From the NCBI GenBank assembly GCA_001941045.1, contig MSHD01000033.1, forward strand, positions 1-64,000: a stretch of DNA of 64,000 bases, in the 5' to 3' direction. Positions 38,740 to 47,580 of the stretch are shown here, one piece after another. The notes under the pieces were generated by a model that was given only the letters and a program-made list of their open reading frames with translations, was not told the origin of the DNA and made no database searches. Position 1 is the stretch's first letter; every line of letters begins with the position of its first letter. The translations under genes and the position numbers were made by a program. This DNA comes from Lachnospiraceae bacterium Zagget2. Lineage in GTDB: Bacteria > Bacillota > Clostridia > Lachnospirales > Lachnospiraceae.

Positions 38740-38821
38740 GCGGAAGATATTTTCCGAGACCACTGAAAAGCGCAGAACGCGGCGCCGTTCCGCGTTTTTC
38801 AGTAGTTTCGGTATCTTCCGC
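38740..38821 (+). other. Long double-strand RNA hairpin in the pnp leader
   Basis: GCGGAAGATA (38740-38749) pairs perfectly with TATCTTCCGC (38812-38821). After a TTTT bulge, about 16 more pairs form between 38754-38769 and 38795-38811, topped by a GC-rich end. The hairpin sits 37 bases before pnp. In E. coli such a leader is cut by RNase III and used by PNPase for autoregulation. That function here is inference. Confidence 0.8.
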
Positions 38822-38857
38822 TAAAGATATATGATTTTCAGAAAGGAGATACGAAAC

Positions 38858-40948
38858 ATGTACAAAAGTTACACAATGGGACTGGGCGGAAGAACGCTCA
38901 GAGTGGATGTCGGACGCGTAGCCGCACAGGCGAACGGCGCGGCATTCATGCATTACGGTGAGACGGTAGTGCTGTCCACTGCGACTGCGTCGGAGAAACC
39001 CCGCGACGGAATCGACTTCTTTCCGCTGAGCGTGGAGTATGAGGAGAAGATGTATGCGGTCGGCAAGATTCCGGGAGGATTCAACAAGAGAGAGGGCAAG
39101 GCGTCCGAAAACGCAGTGCTGACGGATCGTGTCATCGACCGTCCGATGCGGCCGCTGTTCCCGAAGGATTATCGCAATGATGTGACGCTGAACAACCTGG
39201 TTATGAGCGTAGACCCGGAGTGCCGCCCGGAGCTGGTGGCGATGCTTGGTTCCGCGATTGCGACCAGCATTTCCGATATTCCCTTTGCAGGTCCCTGCGC
39301 GATGACGCAGATCGGCATGATCGACGGCGAGCTGATCGTGAACCCGTCTCAGGAGCAGTGGAAGAAGGGTGATCTGAGCCTGACCGTTGCCTCTACGAGA
39401 GAGAAGGTCATCATGATCGAGGCCGGCGCGAATGAGGTGCCGGAGGCGAAGATGATCGAGGCCATCTATAAGGCACATGAGATCAATCTGGAAATCATCC
39501 GCTTCATTGACCAGATCGTGGCCGAGGTGGGCAAGGAGAAGCATGCTTACACGAGCTATGCGGTACCGGAGGAGCTGTTTGCGGCGATGAAAGAGATTGT
39601 TCCGCCGCAGGAGATGGAAGAGGCAGTCTTCACGGATGACAAGCAGACCCGCGAGGCGAACGTGCGTGCTCTGACAGAGAGACTCGAACAAGCTTTTGCG
39701 GATAAAGAAGAGTGGCTCGCGGTATTGGGCGAGGCGGTCTATCAGTATGAGAAAAAGACGGTTCGCAAGATGATCCTGAAGGATCACAAGCGTCCGGACG
39801 GCCGCGAGATCACGCAGATCCGCCCGCTTTCCGCGGAAGTAGATATCATCCCGAGAGTCCATGGCTCTTCGATGTTCACGCGCGGACAGACCCAGATCTG
39901 CGATGTGTGTACGCTGGCCCCGCTGTCTGAGGCGCAGAGACTTGACGGTCTCGATGAAAATGAGACCGGCAAGAGATATATGCATCACTACAATTTCCCG
40001 AGTTATTCGGTTGGCGAGACGAAGCCGTCCAGAGGACCGGGACGCCGTGAGATCGGTCACGGTGCGCTGGCAGAGAAGGCTCTGGTTCCGGTGCTGCCGA
40101 GCGAGGAGGAATTCCCCTACGCGATTCGCTGCGTGTCCGAGACCTTTGAGTCCAATGGCTCCACGTCGATGGCTTCGACCTGTGCGTCCTGCATGTCCCT
40201 GATGGCGGCGGGCGTTCCGATCAAGAGGATGGTGGCAGGTATCTCCTGCGGCCTTGTGACCGGCGATACGGATGACGATTTCGTGCTGCTGACCGATATT
40301 CAGGGTCTCGAGGACTTCTTCGGCGATATGGACTTCAAGGTGACTGGTACAACCGAGGGCATCACGGCGATCCAGATGGATATCAAGATCCATGGACTGA
40401 CAAGGCCGATGGTTGAGGGTGCGATCGAGAGATGCCGTCAGGCGAGACTTTTCATCATGGATACCTGCATGAAGCCGGCGATCGCTGAGCCGCGCAAGAC
40501 GGTCAGCCAGTATGCGCCGAAGATCATTCAGATGTCGATCGATCCGCAGAAGATCGGCGATGTGGTCGGTCAGAGAGGCAAGACGATCAATACGATCATC
40601 GAGCAGACCGGCGTGAAGATCGACATCGAGGATGACGGTTCCGTTTCGATCTGCGGTACGGACCAGGCGATGATGGACAAGGCCAAAGAACTGATCACGA
40701 TCATTGTGACCGACTTCGAGGAAGGGCAGGTCTTCACCGGCAAGGTTGTCAGCATCAAGGAGTTCGGCGCGTTCCTCGAGTTCGCCCCGGGCAAGGAAGG
40801 CATGGTTCACATCTCGAAGATCGCGAAGGAGCGTATCAATCGCGTCGAGGATGTGCTGACGCTGGGCGACGTCGTCAAGGTCGTCTGCCTCGGCAAGGAC
40901 AAGATGGGCCGCGTGAGCTTCTCTATCAAGGACTGCAAGGAAAAATAA
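38858..40948 (+). CDS. pnp: Polyribonucleotide nucleotidyltransferase (PNPase)
   Basis: A 696-residue phosphorolytic 3'-5' exoribonuclease and RNA degradosome component. It has two RNase PH domains (the second includes FPSYSVGETKPSRGPGRREIGHG and MASTCASCMSLMAAG), then KH (IGDVVGQRGKTINTI) and S1 (GQVFTGKVVSIKEFGAFLEF) domains. ATG 38858 has AAAGGAGAT at 38842. An in-frame ATG at 38831 would add nine residues within the leader and is unlikely. Confidence 0.98.
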   Translation: MYKSYTMGLGGRTLRVDVGRVAAQANGAAFMHYGETVVLSTATASEKPRDGIDFFPLSVEYEEKMYAVGKIPGGFNKREGKASENAVLTDRVIDRPMRPLFPKDYRNDVTLNNLVMSVDPECRPELVAMLGSAIATSISDIPFAGPCAMTQIGMIDGELIVNPSQEQWKKGDLSLTVASTREKVIMIEAGANEVPEAKMIEAIYKAHEINLEIIRFIDQIVAEVGKEKHAYTSYAVPEELFAAMKEIVPPQEMEEAVFTDDKQTREANVRALTERLEQAFADKEEWLAVLGEAVYQYEKKTVRKMILKDHKRPDGREITQIRPLSAEVDIIPRVHGSSMFTRGQTQICDVCTLAPLSEAQRLDGLDENETGKRYMHHYNFPSYSVGETKPSRGPGRREIGHGALAEKALVPVLPSEEEFPYAIRCVSETFESNGSTSMASTCASCMSLMAAGVPIKRMVAGISCGLVTGDTDDDFVLLTDIQGLEDFFGDMDFKVTGTTEGITAIQMDIKIHGLTRPMVEGAIERCRQARLFIMDTCMKPAIAEPRKTVSQYAPKIIQMSIDPQKIGDVVGQRGKTINTIIEQTGVKIDIEDDGSVSICGTDQAMMDKAKELITIIVTDFEEGQVFTGKVVSIKEFGAFLEFAPGKEGMVHISKIAKERINRVEDVLTLGDVVKVVCLGKDKMGRVSFSIKDCKEK

Positions 40949-40966
40949 AGTTTCTTACGTTTACGG

Positions 40967-41003
40967 GCACAGCCGATGGAAAATAGATCGGCTGTGCTTT
41001 TTT
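40967..41003 (+). terminator. Terminator after pnp
   Basis: GCACAGCCGAT at 40967-40977 pairs perfectly with ATCGGCTGTGC at 40987-40997, followed by TTTTTT. Confidence 0.93.
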
Positions 41004-41007
41004 GTCC

Positions 41008-41036
41008 TTGCGTTTCTGATTTTCCCATGGCATAAT
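41008..41036 (+). promoter_or_regulatory. Promoter of prfB
   Basis: TTGCGT at 41008-41013, 17-base spacer, CATAAT at 41031-41036. Confidence 0.7.
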
Positions 41037-41068
41037 ATAGCGTAGCAGAACAGAAAGAAGGTGAGGTT

Positions 41069-42191
41069 ATGGTAGAACTGGATCAGTTTAAATATACACT
41101 GAACAGCTACGCAAAACCGATGACAGAACTGAGGGATTCACTTTGACCTCGCGTCAAAGGAGCTCAGAATCGAGGAACTGGAAAGAGAGATGGAAGCTCC
41201 CGGCTACTGGGACCGGGCAGAACAGTCACAGGAGGGCATGAAAGAGCTGAACCGTCTCAAGTCAGAAAAAGAAAAATTTGAGAGTCTTCAGAGCCAGTAC
41301 GAAGACATCGAGACCCTGATCGAGATGGGCTATGAGGAGGACGATGAGTCTCTGATCCCGGAGATACAGGAGAATCTGGAGCAGTTCACGGAGCAGTTCG
41401 AGTCCATGCGGATCAGGACCCTGCTGTCCGGTGAGTATGACGCCTGCAATGCGATCCTGAAGCTGAACGCGGGCGCGGGCGGCACGGAGAGCTGTGACTG
41501 GGCCGGGATGCTGTACCGGATGTACACGCGCTGGGCCGAGCGAAAAGGATTTTCCGTAGAAGTGCTGGACTATCTCGACGGCGATGAGGCAGGAATCAAG
41601 TCTGTGACCTTCCAGGTGAATGGCGAGAATGCCTACGGCTATCTGAAGTCCGAGAAAGGGGTACACCGGCTGGTGCGTATTTCCCCGTTCAATGCACAGG
41701 GCAAGCGACAGACGTCCTTCGTGTCACTGGATGTGATGCCGGATATTGAGGGAGAGATTGATGTTGAGATCAATCCGGATGATCTGAAGATCGACACCTA
41801 TCGATCGAGCGGCGCAGGCGGACAGCACATTAATAAGACTTCGTCGGCGATCCGCATCACGCATCTGCCGACAGGCATTGTGGTGCAGTGTCAGAATGAG
41901 CGTTCGCAGTTCCAGAACAAGGACAAGGCGATGCAGATGCTGAAGGCAAAGCTCTATATTCTGGAGCAGCAGAAGCAGGCGGAGAAGCTTTCGGGTATTC
42001 AGGGAGAACTCAGCGATATCGCCTGGGGCAATCAGATCCGCTCTTATGTCATGCAGCCCTACACGCTGGTCAAAGATCACCGGACCGGCGAGGAATTCAG
42101 CAATGTGAATGCAGTTATGGACGGCAAGATTGACACATTTATCAATGCGTATCTGAAATGGATCAGTTTGAGTCCGGAAGAACAAAAATAG
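41069..42191 (+). CDS. prfB: Peptide chain release factor 2, expressed by programmed +1 frameshift
   Basis: RF2 (373 residues after frameshift) releases peptides at UGA and UAA. Translation starts at ATG 41069 (AAGGTGAGG upstream), runs 25 codons, and meets an in-frame TGA at 41144-41146. A +1 slip on CTT-TGA-C continues into the long frame beginning GAC CTC GCG. The long frame has the RF2 SPF tripeptide (RISPFNAQGKRQTSF) that recognises UGA and the catalytic GGQ in SSGAGGQHINKTSSAIR. An annotation starting only in the long frame (for example ATG 41190) would lose the N-terminus. RF2 levels are self-regulated, as low RF2 favours the slip. hom follows after 11 bases. Confidence 0.97.
41141..41147 (+). 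promoter_or_regulatory. prfB programmed +1 frameshift site
   Basis: The slippery CTTTGAC is the universal RF2 recoding heptamer. AGGGA lies a few bases upstream as a weak internal Shine-Dalgarno. This is less optimal than the E. coli AGGGGGTAT arrangement. Confidence 0.95.
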
Positions 42192-42202
42192 GAGGAAGAC
42201 CG

Positions 42203-43387
42203 ATGATAAAAATTGCAATCATGGGATATGGAACGGTTGGCTCGGGCGTCTATGAGGTTATCACGACGAACCAGGCGGTTGTCGACAAAAACGTCGGCGA
42301 GGAGCTGCGCATCAAGTATGTGCTGGATCTCAGAGAGTTTCCGGGAGATCCGGTTATGGACGTGCTGACGCATGATTTTGAGGAGATCCTGAACGACGAT
42401 GAGGTGAAGGTTGTGGCCGAGGTCATGGGAGGCCTGCGTCCCGCCTACGATTTCACGAAGCGGCTGCTCATGGCGGGCAAGAGCGTCTGCACCTCGAATA
42501 AGGAGCTGGTCGCGGAACACGGCGCGGAGCTGATCGAAGTAGCGCGCGCACATGGGGCAAATTATCTCTTTGAGGCGAGCGTCGGCGGCGGTATTCCGAT
42601 CATCCGGCCTTTGAATACTTCTCTTACGGCGGATGTGATCCTTGAGATTTCCGGCATTCTGAACGGGACGACGAACTACATGCTGACAAAGATGTCGCAG
42701 GAGGGTCTTGATTATGACGACGTGCTGAAGGAAGCGCAGGCGAAGGGTTATGCCGAGCTTCACCCCGAGGCTGACGTGGAAGGATTTGATGCCTGCCGCA
42801 AGATTGCGATCCTGACCTCTCTGGCCAGCGGACAGCAGGTAGATTATAAGGATATTTATACCGAAGGCATTACGAAGGTGACGGTGGAAGATTTCACCTA
42901 CGCGAAGAAGATGGGCCGCGCAATCAAGCTGCTCGGTGTCAGCAAAAAGGTCGGCGACACTTACTGCGCGATGGTGAGCCCGGTCATGATCGACAGTTCG
43001 AACCCGCTTTATATGGTGAACGATGTGTTCAACGCGATCTTTGTGAAGGGGAATATGCTTGGCGATTCGATGTTCTATGGCAGCGGAGCGGGCAAGCTCC
43101 CGACTGCGAGCGCGGTGGCGGGCGATATTGTGGATGCGGCGAGAAATCTTGGCGCTGTGACGCCGGTTTCCTGGTCGCAGGAAAAGCTTGCTCTTGCACC
43201 GGTCAGCGAGATGAAGCATCGCTTCTTCCTGCGTGTAAAGGGCGCCGTGTCGGTTCTGGGAATGGAGAAGATTGACGCCGGGATCGAGGGCGAGGTCGGT
43301 ATTCTGACGCCGTCTATGACGGAAGCAGAGTATCAGGAGCTGGCGAAGGGCCTGGATGTTATCAGTATGATCCGGGTCGAGGAATAA
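42203..43387 (+). CDS. hom: Homoserine dehydrogenase, short form
   Basis: A 394-residue NAD(P)-dependent enzyme reducing aspartate semialdehyde to homoserine. The Rossmann motif GYGTVGSGVYEV is at the N-terminus. TSNKELVAEHG, the ASVGGGIPIIRPL catalytic block, LNGTTNYMLTKM and the metal-site stretch AKGYAELHPEADVEGFDACRK follow. The C-terminal tail is too short for a full ACT domain, so allosteric threonine inhibition may be absent or altered (inference). ATG 42203 has AGGAGGA upstream. It pairs with thrH downstream. Confidence 0.96.
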   Translation: MIKIAIMGYGTVGSGVYEVITTNQAVVDKNVGEELRIKYVLDLREFPGDPVMDVLTHDFEEILNDDEVKVVAEVMGGLRPAYDFTKRLLMAGKSVCTSNKELVAEHGAELIEVARAHGANYLFEASVGGGIPIIRPLNTSLTADVILEISGILNGTTNYMLTKMSQEGLDYDDVLKEAQAKGYAELHPEADVEGFDACRKIAILTSLASGQQVDYKDIYTEGITKVTVEDFTYAKKMGRAIKLLGVSKKVGDTYCAMVSPVMIDSSNPLYMVNDVFNAIFVKGNMLGDSMFYGSGAGKLPTASAVAGDIVDAARNLGAVTPVSWSQEKLALAPVSEMKHRFFLRVKGAVSVLGMEKIDAGIEGEVGILTPSMTEAEYQELAKGLDVISMIRVEE

Positions 43388-43399
43388 AGGAGGAGACAC

Positions 43400-44005
43400 A
43401 TGGATATTGTATGCCTGGATATGGAAGGCGTGCTGGTGCCGGAGATCTGGATTGCCTTCTCCGAGGCCAGTGGAATACCGGAGCTGAAGCGGACGACCCG
43501 TGACGAGCCGGACTACGACAAGCTGATGAAGTGGCGGCTCGGCATTCTGAAGGAACACGGGCTGGGCCTGAAGGAGATTCAGGAGACGATTGCAAAGATC
43601 GATCCGCTCCCGGGTGCGAAGGAATTTCTGGACGAGCTGCGCACGCTGACACAGGTGATCATCATCAGCGACACCTTCACGCAGTTCGCGAAGCCTCTTA
43701 TGAAGAAGCTCGACTGGCCGACGCTTTTCTGCAACACCCTTGAGGTCGCGCCGGACGGCGAGATCACGGGTTTCCGGATGCGCACTGAGCAGTCCAAGCT
43801 CTCCACGGTAAAGGCGCTGCAGTCTGTCGGTTTCGAGACGATCGCAGCAGGGGACAGCTATAATGATCTCGGAATGATCAGGGCGAGCCGTGCGGGTTTC
43901 CTGTTCCGCAGTACGGAGCAGATACAGAAGGACAACCCGGATATCCCGGCCTTTGAGACATTTGAAGACTTTCTGGCGGCCATCAAGGGCGCACTGAGGG
44001 AATAA
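43400..44005 (+). CDS. thrH: ThrH phosphoserine phosphatase / phosphoserine:homoserine phosphotransferase
   Basis: A 201-residue HAD-superfamily enzyme. DMEGVL (with the nucleophile Asp in the DMEG form typical of ThrH), SDTFTQF (motif II), the Lys of SKLSTVKAL (motif III) and GDSYNDLGMI (motif IV) are in order. In Pseudomonas, ThrH can move phosphate from phosphoserine to homoserine. Direct adjacency to hom suggests it serves threonine synthesis here. A terminator follows. Confidence 0.93.
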   Translation: MDIVCLDMEGVLVPEIWIAFSEASGIPELKRTTRDEPDYDKLMKWRLGILKEHGLGLKEIQETIAKIDPLPGAKEFLDELRTLTQVIIISDTFTQFAKPLMKKLDWPTLFCNTLEVAPDGEITGFRMRTEQSKLSTVKALQSVGFETIAAGDSYNDLGMIRASRAGFLFRSTEQIQKDNPDIPAFETFEDFLAAIKGALRE

Positions 44006-44010
44006 GGAGG

Positions 44011-44041
44011 AAGGCGCTGTAGACTTGCAGCGCCTTATTTT
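44011..44041 (+). terminator. Terminator after thrH
   Basis: AAGGCGCTG at 44011-44019 pairs with CAGCGCCTT at 44028-44036, then ATTTT. It separates the hom-thrH pair from addB. Confidence 0.85.
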
Positions 44042-44059
44042 CTGCCAAAGGGGGATGCT

Positions 44060-47000
44060 ATGTCGCTGCATCTGATCCTCGGCAACGCCGGGGCGGGGAA
44101 ATCCCATTATCTGTTTGAAAAAATTATAAAAGAATCGATTGCGCGGCCCGACAGGCAGTATCTGATTCTCGTGCCGGAGCAGTTTACGATGCAGACCCAG
44201 AAGGATCTCGTCATGATGCATCCCAATCATGGGATCATGAATATCGACGTGCTCAGCTTCGAGCGGCTGGCGCATCGTGTTTTTGAGGAAGTGGGCGGCG
44301 AGCACCGGCGGATTCTCGAGGACAGCGGAAAAAATCTGATTTTGCGCCGGCTGGCAGAGGAGAAGAGCGGCGAACTGCATTTCCTCAGTGGAAATTTAAA
44401 AAAGCTGGGCTTTATTTCAGAGGTGAAGTCGCTGCTGTCCGAATTTGTCCAGTATCGGATCGGGCCGGAAGAGCTTGACGGCATAATCGCCCAGAATCAG
44501 GACAATCCGCAGCTCTGCTTTAAGCTCGCAGACATGAAGGTGATCTGCGAAGCTTTCCAGGCTTACCTCAGGGACGCCTATCTGACGGCAGAGCAGCTTC
44601 TTGAGGCGCTTGCGCAGGTCATCGACAGGTCCGCCTCGGTGAGGGGCAGTGTGATTGCGCTCGATGGCTACAATGGTTTCACGCCGATTCAGATGGAGCT
44701 GATCGGGCGTCTGCTGGAGCTCTCGGAAGATGTGTATGCGACCTTCACAATTGACAGCCATGAGGATGCTTTCGCGCCGGAGGCGGAGCACGCGCTGTTT
44801 TATAAGGTGAAAAAGACAATCCATGACATTGGTGAGACGGCGAAAAAGGCGCATGTTCGCGTGGAGGAGCCTGTCCTGCTCGGACGGGAACAGGTGTGGC
44901 GATATCAGGACGCGCCAGCGCTTGGCTTTCTGGAATCCCATATTTTCCGGCATGAGAATCGTTATTATGCGGAGCAGACCGATGAGATCACACTCTTTGC
45001 GGCGCGCTCCCCGCAGGAAGAGACGGAGCATATCGGCCTGGAAATTCTGAAACTGGTGCGTGACAGGGGATATCGCTATCGTGACATTGCGATTGTCACG
45101 GGAGATCTGGAGACATACGGCACGCTTTTTACGAGGATTTTTGCCACGCTGGATATTCCGGGCTTCATCGATCAGAAGCGGGATGTCCTGAAGAATCCCT
45201 TTGTGGAGGCTCTGCGCGCGCTGCTGGGCGCGCTGCGGGAGGATTTTTCCTACGAGGCGATGTTTCGCTTCCTGCGCAGCGGAATGGCGCCGGTCGTAGC
45301 TTCGGAAGTCGATCTGCTGGAGAACTATGTACTGGCGCGTGGAATCAGAGGTCTGTCCGGCTGGACGAAGAACTGGCGCTACCCGCTGAAAAACATGTCG
45401 GAGGAGGAGCTTGCAGCACTGAATACGCTGCGTGAAAAGGCGGTGGAAGGGCTGGCTTTGCTCTCGGAGCAGATGAAAAAGAAAGGGGCCGACGCGGAGA
45501 CGATGACATGGGCGCTGTACTCTTATCTGCTCGGGCTTGGGGTTCAGCAGCGTCTGAAAGAGTATGAAAATCGTTTTGAGGCGGAGGGAGAGCATGACCT
45601 TGCCCGTGAATATGCACAGATCTATGGCATGGTCATGGGTTTGTTTGATAAGTTCGTGATGCTGCTTGGCGATTGCCAGGTGACGTTGGATGAATATGCG
45701 GAGCTTCTTGACGCCGGACTTGCTGAGATGAAGCTTGGCCTTATCCCGGCGGGGACAGATCAGGTCGTTGTCGGAGATATGGAACGGAGCCGTCTTAAGG
45801 GCGTGAAGGTTCTCTTTTTTGCAGGAGTGAATGAGGGCAGTGTGCCGCGAAAGAAGGGGGATGGAGGCCTGCTCTCTCAGATGGACCGGGAGCGACTTTG
45901 CGAGCAGGGCGTGGAACTTGCGCCAACGGCGCGGCAGGAGACCTGCATTCAGAAGTTTTATATGTATCTCACGCTCACGAAGCCGTCCCGGCAGCTCTGC
46001 CTTTCCTGGAGCCTTGCGGATGCGGATGGAAACGCGCTTCGCCCCTCGTACCTGATTGCATCGGTGCAGGAATTATTTCCGGAAGTTCCCGTGCGTACGG
46101 AGGCGGATCAGAGTCTTATCGGACAGCTGGCTGCTCCGGAGGGTTCGCTGCGTCTGCTTGCGGAGGCGCTGCATGCGGAAAAAAAGAGAGAGGCCACGGC
46201 CGGGCAGCGGGCACTGGTCGGCTGGTTTGCCGGGCAGGAAGCATGGAGAAAGAAACTCGATGAGCTTCTGGACGCGGTCTTTTATACGCGCAGGGAAGAA
46301 CCGATAGGACGGGCCACGGCAAAGGTACTCTATGGCAGGCTGCTGGGCGGCAGTGTGACGCGTCTGGAACGTTTTGCAGCCTGCGCTTACGCACATTTCC
46401 TGCAGTATGGTCTGCGTCTTGCGGAACGTGAGATCTGCGGACTGAAGGCAGTGGACATGGGAAATGTGTTCCATGACGCGCTGAAATATTTTTCAGAAGC
46501 GGTGGAGGCGGGCGGATATGGCTGGTTCCATGTGCCGGATGAGAAGCGGGAAGAATGGATGGCGCAGGCGCTCGGCAAAGCGGTTCAGGAATATACGGAA
46601 AAAACGCTTCTTGCAGATGAGCGCGATGCGTATACGCTGCGGAGGATGGAGCGCGTCGCGCAGCGCACAGCCTGGGCGGTGCTGGAACAGCTGAAACGTG
46701 GGGAATTCCTGCCGGAGGAGACGGAGGTCTCGTTCCGAAATCTGGAGCAGCTGCCGAGTGTATCCGTACTGCTCTCTGAGAATGCGCGAATGCGCCTGCA
46801 GGGCAGGATCGACCGGCTTGATGTCTGCCGGCGGGACGGAGAGGTGTTCGTGCGCGTGATCGATTACAAGAGCGGAGGGACGCGCTTTGATCTGACGAGC
46901 GTTTACTATGGGCTGCAGCTGCAGCTTGCGGTCTATCTGAACGCCGCGATGGAGCTGGAAAGCAGGAGCGGCGGAAAGGTGCGCCCTGCCGGAATGTTCT

Positions 47001-47455
47001 ATTATCACATTGAGGATCCGCTGCTTGACTATCTGGATGAGGAAGATCCGGCCAGACGACTTCTGAAGGAGCTTGCGTGGAATGGGATTGTGAACAGTGA
47101 TCAGAATGTTGTGCTTCTTCAGGACCGCGGGGTTCAGACAGGTTCGGATGTTCTGCCGGTGAAATTTAAGAAAGACGGCGGCTATACTGCTGCCTCGAGC
47201 GTTGCGGACGAGGAACAGCTGCTCGCCCTGTCACGCCATGTAAGCGGAAAGCTGAAGGATTATGGGGAGCGGATCCTGCGCGGTGAGGTGAGCCTTGCGC
47301 CGTATGAGCTGCGGCAGGAAAGCGCCTGCCAGTTTTGCGATTATCACAGCATATGCGGTTTTGACCAGCGGCTGCCCGGTCTGAAGAAGCGCAGGCTTGA
47401 ACCTCTTGAGCCGGATGAAATATGGAAGAAGATCCGCGCGGAGGAGAAGTCCTGA
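44060..47455 (+). CDS. addB: ATP-dependent helicase/nuclease subunit B
   Basis: A 1131-residue subunit of the AddAB double-strand break resection complex. Walker A is GNAGAGKSHYLF at residue 8, and the inactive-helicase body follows. The C-terminal RecB-type nuclease has VIDYKSGG near residue 935. Four Cys bind an Fe-S cluster as in Bacillus AddB: Cys775, then Cys1090, Cys1093 and Cys1099 in CQFCDYHSIC. Length matches the family. Its partner addA, usually the next gene, is not in this window. Accessory genes begin right after it. Confidence 0.96.
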   Translation: MSLHLILGNAGAGKSHYLFEKIIKESIARPDRQYLILVPEQFTMQTQKDLVMMHPNHGIMNIDVLSFERLAHRVFEEVGGEHRRILEDSGKNLILRRLAEEKSGELHFLSGNLKKLGFISEVKSLLSEFVQYRIGPEELDGIIAQNQDNPQLCFKLADMKVICEAFQAYLRDAYLTAEQLLEALAQVIDRSASVRGSVIALDGYNGFTPIQMELIGRLLELSEDVYATFTIDSHEDAFAPEAEHALFYKVKKTIHDIGETAKKAHVRVEEPVLLGREQVWRYQDAPALGFLESHIFRHENRYYAEQTDEITLFAARSPQEETEHIGLEILKLVRDRGYRYRDIAIVTGDLETYGTLFTRIFATLDIPGFIDQKRDVLKNPFVEALRALLGALREDFSYEAMFRFLRSGMAPVVASEVDLLENYVLARGIRGLSGWTKNWRYPLKNMSEEELAALNTLREKAVEGLALLSEQMKKKGADAETMTWALYSYLLGLGVQQRLKEYENRFEAEGEHDLAREYAQIYGMVMGLFDKFVMLLGDCQVTLDEYAELLDAGLAEMKLGLIPAGTDQVVVGDMERSRLKGVKVLFFAGVNEGSVPRKKGDGGLLSQMDRERLCEQGVELAPTARQETCIQKFYMYLTLTKPSRQLCLSWSLADADGNALRPSYLIASVQELFPEVPVRTEADQSLIGQLAAPEGSLRLLAEALHAEKKREATAGQRALVGWFAGQEAWRKKLDELLDAVFYTRREEPIGRATAKVLYGRLLGGSVTRLERFAACAYAHFLQYGLRLAEREICGLKAVDMGNVFHDALKYFSEAVEAGGYGWFHVPDEKREEWMAQALGKAVQEYTEKTLLADERDAYTLRRMERVAQRTAWAVLEQLKRGEFLPEETEVSFRNLEQLPSVSVLLSENARMRLQGRIDRLDVCRRDGEVFVRVIDYKSGGTRFDLTSVYYGLQLQLAVYLNAAMELESRSGGKVRPAGMFYYHIEDPLLDYLDEEDPARRLLKELAWNGIVNSDQNVVLLQDRGVQTGSDVLPVKFKKDGGYTAASSVADEEQLLALSRHVSGKLKDYGERILRGEVSLAPYELRQESACQFCDYHSICGFDQRLPGLKKRRLEPLEPDEIWKKIRAEEKS

Positions 47456-47482
47456 GCTCGACGCGAAGTTAGCTGCTTTCTT

Positions 47483-47527
47483 AAGCTGCCGTTTCCGGCA
47501 GCTTTTTTTCAAAAAAGAAAAACCAAA
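47483..47527 (+). terminator. Terminator after addB, left copy of a 44-bp direct repeat
   Basis: AAGCTGCC-GTTTCC-GGCAGCTT with a T run to 47509 is a strong terminator. The hairpin and the following A-rich sequence to ACCAAA recur at 49610-49653 with one substitution and one T fewer. Confidence 0.88.
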
Positions 47528-47580
47528 TGGGAATTCGATACGTCTGACTAATATAAACAAGAAAAGGAGATGTATTTGGA

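Noticed and set aside
38534..40810. A 758-codon minus-strand open frame across rpsO and pnp
   Set aside because: It is the complement of the conserved pnp and rpsO genes, has no family motifs or ribosome site, and reflects the GC-rich codon bias.
41190..42191. prfB as a separate gene starting at ATG 41190
   Set aside because: The CTTTGAC frameshift site and the 25-codon upstream frame with a ribosome site show that RF2 begins at 41069.
42077..44380. A 767-codon minus-strand open frame across prfB, hom, thrH and addB
   Set aside because: It spans four clear genes and their terminator on the opposite strand. The translation is low-complexity and without motifs.
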